Assembly: GCA_003455275.1 (NCBI GenBank) | Contig: DMRR01000055.1 | Location: 1 to 7,748, forward strand | From: Bacteroidota bacterium | GTDB taxonomy: Bacteria; Bacteroidota; Bacteroidia; Chitinophagales; UBA10324 | DNA length: 7,748 nucleotides | Direction: 5' to 3' | Part shown: positions 1 through 6,755 of the stretch, piece after piece | Layout of the letters: the number at the start of each line of letters is the position of its first letter | Numbering within the stretch: position 1 is the first letter of the stretch | Translations under genes and position numbers: made by a program | The notes under the pieces: model-generated | What the model was told of the DNA's origin: nothing | The model's database searches: none | What the model saw: only the letters and a program-made list of their open reading frames with translations

Positions 1-2
1 TT

Positions 3-131
3 GCCGATATTTTTTATTTCACAACCAGCTACCTGATGTTTGGTATGAAAAGAAAAGTGGATATGCGGAAGTGGAATGAAATCATCATCAAAACTCCCGA
101 AGGCGACAACATGAGATTTCATTTGGAGTGA
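3..131 (+). CDS. C-terminal fragment of an unidentified protein (5' end outside window)
   Basis: Only the last 42 codons are present, open from the left edge in the third frame and ending in TGA at 129-131. The fragment begins with an aromatic, fairly hydrophobic stretch (IFYFTTSYLMFGM) that could be the end of a membrane helix. It continues into a basic, charged tail (KRKVDMRKWNEIIIK, then PEGDNMRFHLE). I do not recognise the family. The other two plus-strand frames are closed by stops within the first 80 bases. The gene runs toward the response-regulator gene on the opposite strand, with 17 bases between the two stop codons. That tight convergent layout, together with plausible residue composition, is the main reason to call it coding. 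Function unknown. Confidence 0.6.
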   Translation, partial: ADIFYFTTSYLMFGMKRKVDMRKWNEIIIKTPEGDNMRFHLE

Positions 132-141
132 TCCGCTCCAA
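123..141 (+). terminator. Possible terminator hairpin between convergent genes
   Basis: TTGGAGTG (123-130) pairs with CGCTCCAA (134-141) around a three-base loop, giving an 8-bp stem with one G-T pair. It overlaps the stop codon of the left-edge gene. On the plus strand a T-rich stretch (about 148-157) follows after a short A-rich gap, so the tail is imperfect for intrinsic termination. On the minus strand no T-run follows, so it would serve mainly the left-edge gene. The structure is visible in the sequence; its function is inferred. Confidence 0.33.
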
Positions 142-148
142 TGAAAAT

Positions 149-844
149 TTATTTTTTGAACTTGTTATAGAAATCTTCCTCATAATTTTTTCCAATTGGA
201 ATTTCCTTACCGCAAAGTGTGATGGTTTTATTGCGGACATTCTCAATCCGGCTGAATGGAATAATAAAAGAACGATGCAGGCGAATAAATTCACCCGCAG
301 GAAGTTTTTCCAGAATTTCCTTCATGTTCATGCGCGGCACAAGCGGGCGATTGCTGTTTTGCAAATGGATTTTTATGTAATCATCAAATCCTTCTATATA
401 TAAAATTTCAGAAATCAGAATTTTTATCAGACTGTAATCCGCTCTGATAAAAAGATGCTGAACTGTTGCATTGGGGCTTCGGTGTTTGTAATTGTAATAC
501 TCGTTTGCCTTATTAACCGCTTGTTCAAATCTGTTAAACTCAAAAGGTTTTAACAGGTAATCAGTTGCATTTAGATTGTAACTCTCAACAGCATATTCAC
601 TATGAGCAGTAGTAAAAATTGTCATCACATCCTGCTCTATCAGTTTAGAAAGTTCTATACCACTCATGCTCGGCATTCTTATATCAAGAAATAATAAGTC
701 AGTTGAAAATTTACGAAGGTGTTTAAGAGCTTCGCTGGGTTTGGTAAATGTTTTTTCGAGTTGAATAAAATCAATTCGGGAACAAAAAGATTCAATCACC
801 TTCAGCGAGAGAGGTTCATCATCAATGGCTATAGCTTTTATCAT
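149..844 (-). CDS. LytTR-family two-component response regulator
   Basis: A 231-residue cytoplasmic DNA-binding response regulator of the LytR/AlgR type. The N-terminal receiver domain (about 1-120) has the acidic pair Asp8-Asp9, the phosphoacceptor Asp54 in LFLDIRMPSMSG, Thr78/Thr79 and Lys99 in the LLKPF motif, so all the catalytic positions are intact. The C-terminal LytTR domain (about 128-231) shows the typical ILYIEGFDDYIKIHL and FIRLHRSFII segments. Its length is normal for the family. Its start codon ATG (842-844) overlaps the TGA stop of the upstream kinase gene as ATGA, indicating an operon with translational coupling and making the kinase its likely partner. Proteins of this family bind direct repeats at target promoters; the targets here cannot be read from the sequence. 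The family assignment is secure, the regulated process unknown. Confidence 0.95.
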   Translation of the reverse strand: MIKAIAIDDEPLSLKVIESFCSRIDFIQLEKTFTKPSEALKHLRKFSTDLLFLDIRMPSMSGIELSKLIEQDVMTIFTTAHSEYAVESYNLNATDYLLKPFEFNRFEQAVNKANEYYNYKHRSPNATVQHLFIRADYSLIKILISEILYIEGFDDYIKIHLQNSNRPLVPRMNMKEILEKLPAGEFIRLHRSFIIPFSRIENVRNKTITLCGKEIPIGKNYEEDFYNKFKK

Positions 845-1884
845 AATACTTTTAAATTGAGTAAAACTGAAAACTCACTTTCGCTATCGGTAATCTTAAG
901 ATTATATCTTGATGGATAAAGTAATTCAAGGCGCTGCTTTGTATTTTCAATTCCTAATCCGCTGTGCGCTTCTTTGTCAATAGAAAAATTCACCTTGTTA
1001 TTCTTGACCTGCAATTCAACATCTGACGAGGAAATAAGAATCCTGATTTGAATGGAAGATTTTTCTTCAGGATTTACGCCATGTTTAAATGCATTCTCAA
1101 CAAATGGTATAAGCAGGAGCGGAGCTATTTCTTTTCCGGCTGCAATTCCTTCGACAGAAAAATTGATATCAACGGTTTCGCCCAATCTTATTTTTTGAAG
1201 TTCAATGTAACTGCTGATATAAGCAATTTCTTTTTCCAGCGAAACAAAATCACGGTATGCCTCTGTTGTAACAAACCGCATCATCGACGAGAGTTTAAAA
1301 ACTGCCTTAGCTGTTTCATCTGATTTTTCCAAGGCGAGAGAATAAATGCTGTTGAGTGTATTGAATAAAAAGTGAGGGTTGATTTGTGCTTTCAGGTATG
1401 AAAGTTCCGCACCCAGTTTTTCTCTTTCTGATTTTTTGAATCGAATATTAATCCGAATCATCAGCGCCAGAACAAGCACCATAAAAAACTGTGCTAGGTG
1501 ACCTGTGATTCGGAGATTCAGGAAATTATTATGTGGTGGTATTGGAAACCTCTCAAAGCCTGCTGGCATGCCCGGGTGGTGGTGGAAGTTTTGATTTTCA
1601 GGAATGAGCATCCATGGCAGAAAAGCCAGAATAAGGTAACAGATGAAAACAATAACAAAAAACAAAAAAGTTTTTTTCTGGAAATAGAATTTTGGTATCA
1701 GAAAAAAATATGTGAGGTAGAAAAAACAAAGTAAAAGAATGTAAGAAAAAAAATCCCGCTGAAACGGAGGAATGTTGATCAACTCTGAAGCGCGATAGAA
1801 ATCAGGTGAGGTGACAATTGGGATCAGTAGAAAAAAAACACTGCCGATTACATAAATGATGATATGGAAAGTTCGCCGTGACAT
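841..1884 (-). CDS. LytS-like membrane sensor histidine kinase (His_kinase / HATPase_c)
   Basis: A 347-residue histidine kinase, first gene of a two-gene operon with the LytTR regulator. Four predicted membrane helices lie at about 7-25, 47-64, 72-94 and 128-146. Basic residues (MSRR, KFYFQKK, RINIRFKKSEREK) place the N terminus and the kinase part in the cytoplasm. A short coiled linker leads to the His_kinase motif LKAQINPHFLFNTLNSIY, with phosphoacceptor His171. The ATP-binding domain has an N-box (LLLIPFVENAFKHGV, Asn264) and a G-box (GLGIENTKQRLELLYP, from 309). No separate sensory domain is present, so the signal is probably read by the helices or by the second periplasmic loop (about 95-127). 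That loop is unusually rich in His and Pro, with His101-His103 and His118. In the Bacteroidota such YehU/LytS-type pairs are common and mostly uncharacterised. Signal unknown. Confidence 0.95.
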   Translation of the reverse strand: MSRRTFHIIIYVIGSVFFLLIPIVTSPDFYRASELINIPPFQRDFFSYILLLCFFYLTYFFLIPKFYFQKKTFLFFVIVFICYLILAFLPWMLIPENQNFHHHPGMPAGFERFPIPPHNNFLNLRITGHLAQFFMVLVLALMIRINIRFKKSEREKLGAELSYLKAQINPHFLFNTLNSIYSLALEKSDETAKAVFKLSSMMRFVTTEAYRDFVSLEKEIAYISSYIELQKIRLGETVDINFSVEGIAAGKEIAPLLLIPFVENAFKHGVNPEEKSSIQIRILISSSDVELQVKNNKVNFSIDKEAHSGLGIENTKQRLELLYPSRYNLKITDSESEFSVLLNLKVL

Positions 1885-1913
1885 GAAATTTCAGTTATGC
1901 AATTTAATGATAC

Positions 1914-1944
1914 CAAACATTTAGTTTAATGTGATAGCGGCAAT
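1914..1944 (-). promoter_or_regulatory. Candidate promoter of the kinase-regulator operon
   Basis: Read on the minus strand, ATTG (1944-1941), a 19-base spacer and AATGTTTG (1921-1914) resemble the Bacteroidota housekeeping consensus TTTG / TAnnTTTG. There is one mismatch in each box and the spacing is correct. The -7 box ends about 30 bases before the kinase ATG at 1884, a reasonable leader length. The match is by eye and short motifs of this kind occur by chance in AT-rich DNA. Confidence 0.35.
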
Positions 1945-2004
1945 GAAGAAGTTTGTGTCGGAGTAGGAATGGAATTTTAATTTTATTCAAAAGCAATAAA
2001 TATA

Positions 2005-2016
2005 AATTCATGAATT
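2005..2016. repeat. 12-bp perfect palindrome in divergent spacer
   Basis: AATTCATGAATT is a perfect inverted repeat lying 38 bases upstream of the small membrane-protein gene, in the 169-base spacer shared with the divergent kinase operon. It could be a dimeric regulator's site, but an AT-rich palindrome of this length can also be chance. The palindrome is certain; any role is inference. Confidence 0.35.
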
Positions 2017-2053
2017 ACGCTTTTAGCCAAGTTCATTTATATTCACATTAAGC

Positions 2054-2431
2054 ATGACACGGGTTCAGTTTTATTACCTTTTATTATTAATCTCCTTTCT
2101 GTTTTGCTTTCTTGAGTGGGGGAATAATCATTCATCATTTATTTTTCAATTGGAATATGAAATTCTGATGAACACAAATCAGGCGTCTGAAAATTTCATG
2201 CATCCGCTTATTTTATTTCCTTTCATTGGTGAAATTTTATTGTTGATTTTAATCTTTAAGAAAAAACCGAAGCGTTGGCTCATCATCATTTCAATCCTGT
2301 TTCCCGGAATTTTGGTTATGATGATTTTGCTCGTTGGTTTACTTTCACTCAATATAAAAATTATATGTTCTGCAATTCCATTTTTGATTACCGCAATACT
2401 TATTCTTCGAAGTATGAATCAAAAAAATTAA
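2054..2431 (+). CDS. Small four-helix membrane protein of unknown function
   Basis: A 125-residue, strongly hydrophobic protein. Four likely transmembrane helices lie at about 5-21, 51-68, 75-96 and 101-118. A roughly 30-residue polar loop (22-50) follows the first helix. The basic cluster KKKPKR (69-74) between helices two and three, with the basic C terminus (RSMNQKN), argues for both ends being cytoplasmic. I see no catalytic motif, signal-peptidase site or lipobox, and I do not recognise a named family. The hydrophobic helices with a positive-inside pattern support a real gene over a random open frame. The ATG at 2054 is the first in frame; no Shine-Dalgarno sequence is evident. It lies 84 bases upstream of the cytidine deaminase gene on the same strand, so the two may be co-transcribed, but nothing links their functions. 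Confidence 0.72.
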   Translation: MTRVQFYYLLLLISFLFCFLEWGNNHSSFIFQLEYEILMNTNQASENFMHPLILFPFIGEILLLILIFKKKPKRWLIIISILFPGILVMMILLVGLLSLNIKIICSAIPFLITAILILRSMNQKN

Positions 2432-2480
2432 TCATAAGTCCTTAACAGCAGAAAAATGATAACACTACAATCTTTATGAA

Positions 2481-2516
2481 ATGAAAATTTATTCAATGCA
2501 TTTTATTTGTTCCTGA
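2481..2516 (+). other. Tiny upstream ORF overlapping the cdd start (possible leader)
   Basis: An 11-codon frame starting ATGAAAATT encodes MKIYSMHFICS and ends with a TGA that shares its A with the deaminase ATG (TGATG at 2514-2518). Such an overlap can couple translation of a downstream gene that has no Shine-Dalgarno sequence, as is the case here. The frame is short enough to occur by chance, and no homology can be judged by eye. Confidence 0.2.
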
Positions 2517-2995
2517 TGAAAGAAAAAATTATTCAATCTATTGTTTATGAATTTGAATCTGATCAGCAGATTCCGGAAGCAGAAAAAAAATTACTTGACC
2601 TGGCCGAGTTGGCGGTTAACAATTCATATGCACCATATTCAGAATTCCGCGTGGGCGCTGCTGCACTGTTGTCTACCGGCGAAGTGGTGACTGGCAGCAA
2701 TCAGGAAAATGCAAGCTATCCCATTGGAATTTGCGCGGAGCGTGTCACACTCTCAGCTGTGTCAGCAACGCACCCGGGAAAAAAAATTATAGCACTGGCA
2801 ATCACTTTCCGCGGAAAGAAAAAACTCAGTGAACCTGTCAGTCCTTGTGGTTTATGCAGGCAAACATTATTGGAATATGAGCAGCGACAAGAAAGCCCAA
2901 TTAAAATAATTCTTCGTGGCGAAGGCGGAAAAGTGTTAATGATAAAAACTGTTAAGGATTTACTTCCGCTTTATTTTGATGGTGAAGCGTTGTAA
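2516..2995 (+). CDS. cdd: Cytidine deaminase, homotetrameric zinc type
   Basis: Cytosolic enzyme of pyrimidine salvage that deaminates cytidine and deoxycytidine to uridine and deoxyuridine. Counting from the ATG at 2516 (159 residues), the family signatures are all present. YAPYSEFRVGAA lies at 38-49 and the substrate-contacting GSNQEN at 60-65. The catalytic CAE motif has zinc ligand Cys73 and proton-shuttling Glu75, and PCGLCRQ supplies zinc ligands Cys111 and Cys114. Three Cys ligands, instead of His plus two Cys, mark the tetrameric (Bacillus/human-like) form as opposed to the dimeric E. coli form. The N-terminal extension of about 25 residues before the core makes it longer than the roughly 136-residue B. 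subtilis enzyme. An in-frame TTG at 2507 would add three residues, but ATG is preferred. No Shine-Dalgarno sequence is evident. Confidence 0.95.
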   Translation: MKEKIIQSIVYEFESDQQIPEAEKKLLDLAELAVNNSYAPYSEFRVGAAALLSTGEVVTGSNQENASYPIGICAERVTLSAVSATHPGKKIIALAITFRGKKKLSEPVSPCGLCRQTLLEYEQRQESPIKIILRGEGGKVLMIKTVKDLLPLYFDGEAL

Positions 2996-3211
2996 ATGAG
3001 AGTAAGTTTCGCCCAATAAAATGTTGCAATAAGAATTTATTATTCCGGTTGCGAGGGGAAATAGTTATTAGTAATTCCCGTTAAACTGCTCGGAATGAGC
3101 CGGCTTGTTCTGAAGTCATCATTTCATTGTGGATAACGCGCTCATTTGGCTCCTTAGTACGGTCTTGGTTCCAAGTATTTTCGCTCTCATACCAACCAAA
3201 AACATTTTACT
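2996..3211. other. 216-base spacer between cdd and smc, no recognised gene
   Basis: I see no tRNA, standard terminator or convincing coding region. It contains an 8-bp palindrome AGCCGGCT (3098-3105) and an inverted repeat close to the smc start (described separately). TATTTTCG at 3176-3183 resembles a Bacteroidota -7 box with one mismatch, but has no properly spaced upstream box. On the minus strand a 41-codon frame (3206-3084, stop at 3083-3081) is open but has no ATG except a Met pair near its end. The smc promoter presumably lies here. Confidence 0.5.
3164..3175. repeat. Short inverted repeat upstream of smc
   Basis: CTTGG (3164-3168) and CCAAG (3171-3175) are perfect arms around TT, immediately before the TATTTTCG sequence and 36 bases before the smc GTG. 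The position suits an operator or promoter-proximal element for smc. With 5-bp arms, chance is a real alternative. Confidence 0.25.
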
Positions 3212-6200
3212 GTGAGATTAGTCAGCTTAGAAATCAAGGGCTTTAAAAGCTTCGCGGAAAAAACTACCATCAACTTTAACGATTCTGTAACCGGTGTGGT
3301 GGGGCCAAATGGTTCCGGCAAATCCAATGTGGTGGATGCTATCCGCTGGGTGCTTGGCGAGCAGAAGACCACTGTGCTCCGTTCTGAAAAAATGGAGAAT
3401 GTAATTTTCAACGGAACAAAAAACCGTAAAGCATCTGCGCTTGCTGAAGTATACCTCACTTTTGAAAACAACAAGAATCTTCTTCCTACAGAATATCACA
3501 CGGTAACTATCTCCCGTCACTACTATCGTAATGGCGAAAGCGAATACAAACTCAACAATGTTACTTGCCGCTTGAAAGACATCACCGGTTTGTTTCTCGA
3601 CACAGGGATCAGCAGTGACTCATACGCAATCATTGAATTGGGAATGGTGAATGATATACTGAATGATAAGGATAACAGCCGCCGGAAATTATTTGAACAA
3701 AGCGCGGGCATTTCAAAATACAAGGCGCGCAAAAAGGAAACACTAAACAAACTCGAACTTACACAAACCGATTTGAACCGTGTGGACGATTTGCTTTTCG
3801 AAATTGATAACAACCTTAAATCACTCGAAAGCCAGGCGCGCAAAACAGAACGATACTTCAAACTGAAGGAAGAATACAAGCTTCTCGCAATTGAGCTGGC
3901 TGTGTTTACCATCGAAGGAATTAAAACTGCATTCGAAGAAATCCAGTTGCAGCAACAGCAGGAAGAAGAGAAAAAAATTGCACTCGAAACGGAGATCATC
4001 AGCCGCGAGGCAGGAATTCAGCAGGAGAAAACTGACAACATTGGGAAGGAAAAAAATCTTCTTGCCACTCAAAAGCAGTTGAATGAATTAGTGAACCAAC
4101 TGAAGCAAAAAGAGAACGATAAAAATTTATTGCTTGAGAATAAAAAATTTCAAAATGAAACTAAGGAGCGCCTGGCGCAGCAAAATGTTTTCTCTGAAGA
4201 AAATCAAAAACGATTAGAAACAGAGATAGCTTTTTCAGAAGGCAAGAAAAATGAAGAACAAAATCAGCTCATCGTTTTTCAGGCGGAACTGGAAGCGCAA
4301 AAAATTTCTCTCGAAAACATTCGGCTTGCTCACAGTGATTCAAGAAGAAATCTTGACAATCAGAATCGCATGGTGATGACTGCTGACTCTGAAATCAACG
4401 AAGCGGATCGCAAACTCGCTGTGAATAATGTGAAGAAGGAAAATGCCGCACGCGACATTCAGGAAATCTGGAATCAGCATAAAGTTCGAATTGAAGAGAA
4501 AGGAAAATTCACTGCAGAACTATTCGAACTTCATTCACAGGAAACTTTGCAACGGGAAAACATTAATAAACTGACGCAGGATGGCGATACGCTGCAGCAG
4601 AAAATTAATTTGCTGGAGGAAGCAGTCGATCAATCACGCAATGATTTGAATAATGTGAACCGAAAATTGGATGCTCGCCAGAATGAATTTAACCTCACCA
4701 AAAGTTTTATTGACAGTATGGAAGGTTTTCCGGATTCAATAAAATTTCTTTCACAGAATTCCACCTGGAATCAGACCAATGCTCCATTGCTCTCTGATAT
4801 TATTTCCTGTGCTCCGGAATACAAGGTTGCAATTGAAACCTACCTGGAGAATTACCTCAACTATTATGTTGTAAAAGATATGAATGAGGCATTAAGCGCT
4901 GTGAACTTATTGAGCAGCGCATCTAAGGGGCGCGCAAACTTTTTTGTGCTTAATGATTTCGAAGAATTTAATGACCAAAGTATTTCAGCTCCGGATGGAA
5001 CAACTGATGCCGCTTCAGTTCTTGACCTTGATGATGAATACAAAAAGTTAGGCGCTTATTTGTTACACAATGTCTTTGTTTCTGAAAATGATTTTACTGT
5101 TGAACAAAGCAAGAACCGCCATGCTGTAATCCTCTCCCGTTCCGGAAAATATATTCGTCATCCGTTCTCAATTTCCGGTGGCCAGGTTGGATCATTCTCA
5201 GGAAAGCGCCTGGGACGAATCAAAAATATGGAAGCGCTCGGAAAAGAAATTGAACAACTGAAAGGCGATTCCGAAAACCTTCGTATCCAACTTCAGAACC
5301 AGCAACAGGAATTATTATCATTAAAAACATCTTCAACCGACAGGGAATTGGATGATGCGCGTGAGAAATTTAACCAGCTGAAAAATCAAATTACTTCTGT
5401 AAAAACCAGAATTGAAAACCTGGAGACAACACAGATACTCGATGAAGAAAAGAAAAATAATCTTCAGCAACTGACCAATGAACTTGAAACAGAAAATGAA
5501 ATACTCAATCAACACCGGACCGAACTGGTAAGTAAGCGCACTGCATTGTTCGAAGTGTTCGCCAGAATGGAAGAGGATTTCAAGAAATCTGAAACCTCCC
5601 TGAATGAAGCATCAGCAGCATTTAATCAAAAGAATATTTTATTCCTCCAGCAACAGAACAAGGTCAATGCAATAGCTCAGGAAATCAGTTTCAAACATCA
5701 GCAGCTCACACAGCTTAAGGAGCAAATTGAGAAGAACAATGTTGCTATCATTCACGCAATTACTTCCATTGAAGATATTGAACAGAAACTCGCTGTTTTT
5801 GAAGTAGAATTAATTTCAATGTATGAAGAACGCACACGCTACGAAGCAGCAGTGGCGCAGGTTGAACAGGTGTATTATGAAAGCCGAGCAAAGATTAACG
5901 AAGAGGAAGAAAAAATCCGGACACTTCATCGCAGTAAGGAACAAGTGGATGTTGTGTTAAATCAAGTAAAAGAGCGCTCCACTGAATTAAAAATTCAACT
6001 GGGTTCATTGAAAGAAAGACTGGATCTTGAATTTCATCTGAACATTGAAGAACTGATGGACCGCGAAGTGAACAAGGAACTCAACAAAGAAGAACTGGCT
6101 GAGAAAACTGCCAGGCTCAAAAACAGAATTGAAAATTTCGGAGAAATAAATCCGATGGCTGTTGAGGCATTCAATGAAATGAAAGTGAGGGCAGATTTTA

Positions 6201-6742
6201 TTACAAACCAGAAAAATGATCTCAATAGTGCAAAAGAGATGTTGCTGAAAACAATTGAAGAAATTGATATGACTGCCAAGACTCAATTTCTCGATGCATT
6301 TATGAAGGTAAAAGAAAATTTTCAAAATGTTTTCCGTTCACTCTTTACTGCTGATGATACTTGTGATTTGGTTTTGCTTGATCCAGAAAATCCATTGGAG
6401 AGCGACATTGACATCATTGCAAAACCAAAAGGCAAGCGACCACAAACGATCAATCAATTATCCGGAGGAGAAAAAACGCTCACTGCAATTTCATTACTCT
6501 TTGCATTGTATCTGCTGAAACCAGCGCCATTCTGTATTCTCGATGAGGTAGATGCTCCGCTTGATGATGCGAACATTCATAAGTACAATGACATCATTAA
6601 GCAGTTTGCAAAAGATTCACAGTTCATACTGGTCACACATAATAAGCAAACTATGTCTTCTGTTGATTCCATTTATGGGGTTACCATGCAGGAGCAAGGA
6701 GTTTCAAAAGTGGTTCCTGTGAATTTCAGTAGCTTGAATTAG
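3212..6742 (+). CDS. smc: Chromosome segregation/condensation ATPase SMC
   Basis: A complete 1176-residue SMC, the normal length for the bacterial family. It forms V-shaped dimers that, with ScpA and ScpB, organise and help segregate the nucleoid. The N-terminal head carries Walker A GPNGSGKS (31-38, Lys37) and the arginine-finger region LRSEKMENVIFNG (Arg57). Coiled coils occupy about 165-500 and 680-1020, separated by the hinge (about 505-670, ending in GGQVGSFSGKRLGRIK). The C-terminal head has signature LSGGE (1083-1087), Walker B FCILDEVD (Asp1111, catalytic Glu1112), D-loop APLDDAN and switch His1143 in VTHNK. The usual Q-loop Gln is replaced: YAIIELG (138-144) has Leu143 at that position. 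The GTG start at 3212 is chosen because MRLVSLEIKGFKSFAEKT matches the usual SMC N terminus and no in-frame ATG precedes it. scpA and scpB are not adjacent. It converges with the repeat-protein gene, with 13 bases between stops. Confidence 0.97.
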   Translation: MRLVSLEIKGFKSFAEKTTINFNDSVTGVVGPNGSGKSNVVDAIRWVLGEQKTTVLRSEKMENVIFNGTKNRKASALAEVYLTFENNKNLLPTEYHTVTISRHYYRNGESEYKLNNVTCRLKDITGLFLDTGISSDSYAIIELGMVNDILNDKDNSRRKLFEQSAGISKYKARKKETLNKLELTQTDLNRVDDLLFEIDNNLKSLESQARKTERYFKLKEEYKLLAIELAVFTIEGIKTAFEEIQLQQQQEEEKKIALETEIISREAGIQQEKTDNIGKEKNLLATQKQLNELVNQLKQKENDKNLLLENKKFQNETKERLAQQNVFSEENQKRLETEIAFSEGKKNEEQNQLIVFQAELEAQKISLENIRLAHSDSRRNLDNQNRMVMTADSEINEADRKLAVNNVKKENAARDIQEIWNQHKVRIEEKGKFTAELFELHSQETLQRENINKLTQDGDTLQQKINLLEEAVDQSRNDLNNVNRKLDARQNEFNLTKSFIDSMEGFPDSIKFLSQNSTWNQTNAPLLSDIISCAPEYKVAIETYLENYLNYYVVKDMNEALSAVNLLSSASKGRANFFVLNDFEEFNDQSISAPDGTTDAASVLDLDDEYKKLGAYLLHNVFVSENDFTVEQSKNRHAVILSRSGKYIRHPFSISGGQVGSFSGKRLGRIKNMEALGKEIEQLKGDSENLRIQLQNQQQELLSLKTSSTDRELDDAREKFNQLKNQITSVKTRIENLETTQILDEEKKNNLQQLTNELETENEILNQHRTELVSKRTALFEVFARMEEDFKKSETSLNEASAAFNQKNILFLQQQNKVNAIAQEISFKHQQLTQLKEQIEKNNVAIIHAITSIEDIEQKLAVFEVELISMYEERTRYEAAVAQVEQVYYESRAKINEEEEKIRTLHRSKEQVDVVLNQVKERSTELKIQLGSLKERLDLEFHLNIEELMDREVNKELNKEELAEKTARLKNRIENFGEINPMAVEAFNEMKVRADFITNQKNDLNSAKEMLLKTIEEIDMTAKTQFLDAFMKVKENFQNVFRSLFTADDTCDLVLLDPENPLESDIDIIAKPKGKRPQTINQLSGGEKTLTAISLLFALYLLKPAPFCILDEVDAPLDDANIHKYNDIIKQFAKDSQFILVTHNKQTMSSVDSIYGVTMQEQGVSKVVPVNFSSLN

Positions 6743-6755
6743 TTGTTCGGCTTTT

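Noticed and set aside
128..403. Plus-strand open frame opposite the response regulator
   Set aside because: It is antisense to the conserved LytTR domain, has no recognisable motif and overlaps the terminator-like hairpin.
141..2493. Identical 13-mers ATGAAAATTTATT at 141-153 and 2481-2493 as a dispersed repeat
   Set aside because: The shared sequence is short and AT-rich, with no similarity extending on either side; chance is sufficient.
2507..2515. TTG at 2507 as the start of cytidine deaminase
   Set aside because: An ATG lies three codons downstream at 2516, the extra residues add no family feature, and neither site has a Shine-Dalgarno sequence to favour TTG.
3187..3999. Three minus-strand open frames (3187-3474, 3227-3520, 3523-3999) opposite the start of smc
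   Set aside because: They lie antisense to conserved SMC head and coiled-coil sequence; their residues are Ser/Phe/Leu-rich as expected from the reverse complement of a Lys/Glu/Gln-rich coiled coil.
6005..6325. Minus-strand open frames opposite the SMC C-terminal coiled coil
   Set aside because: Both are antisense shadows of a well-conserved gene, with low-complexity Phe/Ser-rich translations.
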